Part shown: one piece after another, positions 6,564-6,923 of the stretch | Numbering within the stretch: the first letter of the stretch is position 1 | How the letters are laid out: each line of letters begins with the position of its first letter | Source: JAKAQB01 sp027320105 | GTDB taxonomy: Bacteria; Actinomycetota; Acidimicrobiia; Acidimicrobiales; Palsa-688 | Reading direction: 5' to 3' | DNA length: 6,923 nt | Assembly: GCA_027320105.1 (NCBI GenBank) | Contig: DAHVMA010000061.1 | Location: 1 to 6,923, forward strand | Program-made: the position numbers and the translations under genes | Notes under the pieces: generated by a model | The model's database searches: none | What the model saw: only the letters and a program-made list of their open reading frames with translations | What the model was told of the DNA's origin: nothing

Positions 6564-6581
6564 GGTGGTGGTGGTGGCGGC
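6558..6581 (+). repeat. (GGT)6-(GGC)2 trinucleotide repeat
   Basis: Six tandem GGT units followed by two GGC units start 10 bases after the pilin stop. They lead into AGC/AAC triplets up to 6599. In the frame starting at 6558 this reads eight Gly, then Ser-Ser-Asn-Asn-Ser-Asn-Cys. In the other two plus frames it reads Val or Trp runs. Slippage in whole triplets would change the length but not the frame. Confidence 0.9.
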
Positions 6582-6618
6582 AGCAGCAACAACAGCAACT
6601 GTACGGAAGCAGGATTCG

Positions 6619-6676
6619 TGTCGGTGGACCCGTCTTCTTGTCGGTCGCATGTCGGTTCGGCCGGCAACTTGTCGGT
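6619..6676 (+). repeat. Four direct copies of TGTCGGT
   Basis: Exact TGTCGGT copies start at 6619, 6639, 6650 and 6670, with spacings of 20, 11 and 20 bases. The second and fourth copies extend to an 11-base match, CTTGTCGGTCG (6637-6647 and 6668-6678), 31 bases apart. The cluster lies 120-175 bases upstream of the transposase start. It could be a subterminal binding region of the insertion sequence or part of its left end. No matching inverted copy is visible within the window. Confidence 0.6.
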
Positions 6677-6779
6677 CGGAATCCGTCATCGGCCAACCGC
6701 CACCGGCTTCCGACGCGCGTCGCTCCGCACCTTGCGGCGGCGGTCACCAGTCGTTTGCGACCCGCCCACTTCGGAGGCA

Positions 6780-6785
6780 GAGGGG
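6780..6785 (+). promoter_or_regulatory. Ribosome binding site of the transposase gene
   Basis: GAGGGG lies 8 bases before ATG 6794, immediately followed by an in-frame TAA (6791-6793). It supports ATG 6794 over the internal ATG at 6833, which lacks a good upstream purine tract. Confidence 0.5.
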
Positions 6786-6793
6786 CGGCGTAA

Positions 6794-6923
6794 ATGGGTG
6801 GGAGCGTCACCTCGGTAGAGTCCGTCGACTTCATGGAGGTGGCTGGGTTGGTGTGTGGACCGTTGAGCTTGGCGGATCGGGAGGAGATCTCCCGTGGGGT
6901 GTCGGCGGGACTGTCTGGTCGTG
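6794..6923 (+). CDS. IS30-family transposase, N-terminal fragment (3' truncated)
   Basis: The first 43 codons of a gene that runs off the right edge. After a short leader the translation reads CGPLSLADREEISRGVSAGLSGR. This resembles the start of the N-terminal helix-turn-helix (HTH_38) of IS30-family transposases, in which a L-S-x-x-(D/E)-R-E-E-I segment precedes a G-x-S recognition region. Such proteins bind the element's ends and move it using a DDE nuclease domain that would lie beyond this window. ATG 6794 is the first start after an in-frame TAA and has GAGGGG upstream, and ATG 6833 is the alternative. Codon use is less GC-biased than in the pilus genes, consistent with acquired DNA. Identification rests on about 20 residues. 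Confidence 0.65.
   Translation, partial: MGGSVTSVESVDFMEVAGLVCGPLSLADREEISRGVSAGLSGR

Larger units (their letters stand above)
6548..6793. other. Region without a confident gene between pilin and transposase
   Basis: No gene is called in these 246 bases. They contain the right arm of the pilin hairpin, the trinucleotide repeat, a triplet stretch with C-ending codons to about 6600, and then sequence that is less GC-rich and more T-rich than the pilus genes. The frame through the Gly/Ser/Asn stretch is open to a TAG at 6816-6818 but has no start codon before GTG 6618. A second frame has a possible GTG start at 6559 after GAGGAG and is open to the window end, but it overlaps the transposase. 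The change of composition near 6600 may mark the insertion-sequence boundary. Confidence 0.5.
6619..6923 (+). mobile_element. Left part of an IS30-like insertion sequence (truncated by window)
   Basis: An IS30-type transposase N-terminus at 6794 onward shows that an insertion sequence begins upstream of it. The left boundary is not determined. It is placed provisionally at the first TGTCGGT copy, where composition shifts and repeats begin. The terminal inverted repeat and target duplication cannot be verified because the right end is outside the window. Confidence 0.45.

Noticed and set aside
6612..6684. GGATTC (6612-6617) and GAATCC (6679-6684) as inverted repeats of a small element
   Set aside because: Only 6 bases match over a 60-base interval, which is not distinguishable from chance.
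6618..6818. 66-codon frame starting at GTG 6618
   Set aside because: It has no ribosome binding site and lies in the probable insertion-sequence end. Its translation is Arg/Ser-rich without a domain, and only its upstream Gly/Ser/Asn continuation is of interest.
1..6923. CRISPR arrays, tRNA or rRNA genes, riboswitches
   Set aside because: No regularly spaced palindromic repeats, no cloverleaf-like or rRNA-like segments, and no non-coding gap large enough except 6548-6793, which shows none of these.

Overview
The window is very GC-rich bacterial DNA with tightly packed plus-strand genes, frequent GTG starts and repeated GTGA start/stop overlaps. Gene content and codon style point to a high-GC actinobacterium. 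An acidimicrobial-type lineage is a plausible guess but cannot be shown from this sequence alone.

Layout. Positions 1-1016 hold the C-terminal part of a multi-TM major facilitator (DHA2-type) exporter, cut by the left edge. A small universal stress protein (1052-1468) follows. After a 131-base gap with a GC hairpin but no recognisable promoter comes a compact Tad/Flp pilus operon. Its genes are cpaB-like (1600-2280), a CpaE/TadZ-like degenerate ParA-type ATPase (2283-3164), the CpaF/TadA secretion ATPase (3161-4534), TadB (4531-5400), TadC (5397-6305), and a 67-residue Flp-like prepilin (6344-6547). Four of the five junctions overlap or nearly touch, which implies translational coupling. The pilin is the exception: it has its own purine-rich ribosome binding site, as expected for a product needed in large excess over the machine.

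How they work together (family knowledge). CpaF/TadA powers a membrane platform made of TadB and TadC, which extracts processed Flp pilin from the membrane and assembles it into a thin pilus. The CpaE-like protein probably localises the machine. CpaB is an assembly factor whose partner in diderms is the secretin. The prepilin peptidase (TadV/CpaA), TadE/F/G pseudopilins and any secretin are not in this window.

The right end changes character. The pilin stop codon and a downstream GAGGAG lie in the loop of a perfect 8-bp hairpin that runs into a (GGT)6 repeat. A Ser/Asn-rich stretch follows in a frame reachable by a +1 shift at CCC-TGA. Composition then becomes less GC-rich, with four TGTCGGT copies, and from 6794 the N-terminus of an IS30-type transposase runs off the window. 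The pilus locus is therefore bordered, and perhaps interrupted, by an insertion sequence.

Most of the window is a recognisable Tad pilus cluster. The least ordinary parts are the divergent pilin with the structured, repeat-bearing sequence at its stop codon, and the CpaE-like protein lacking both Walker A lysines.
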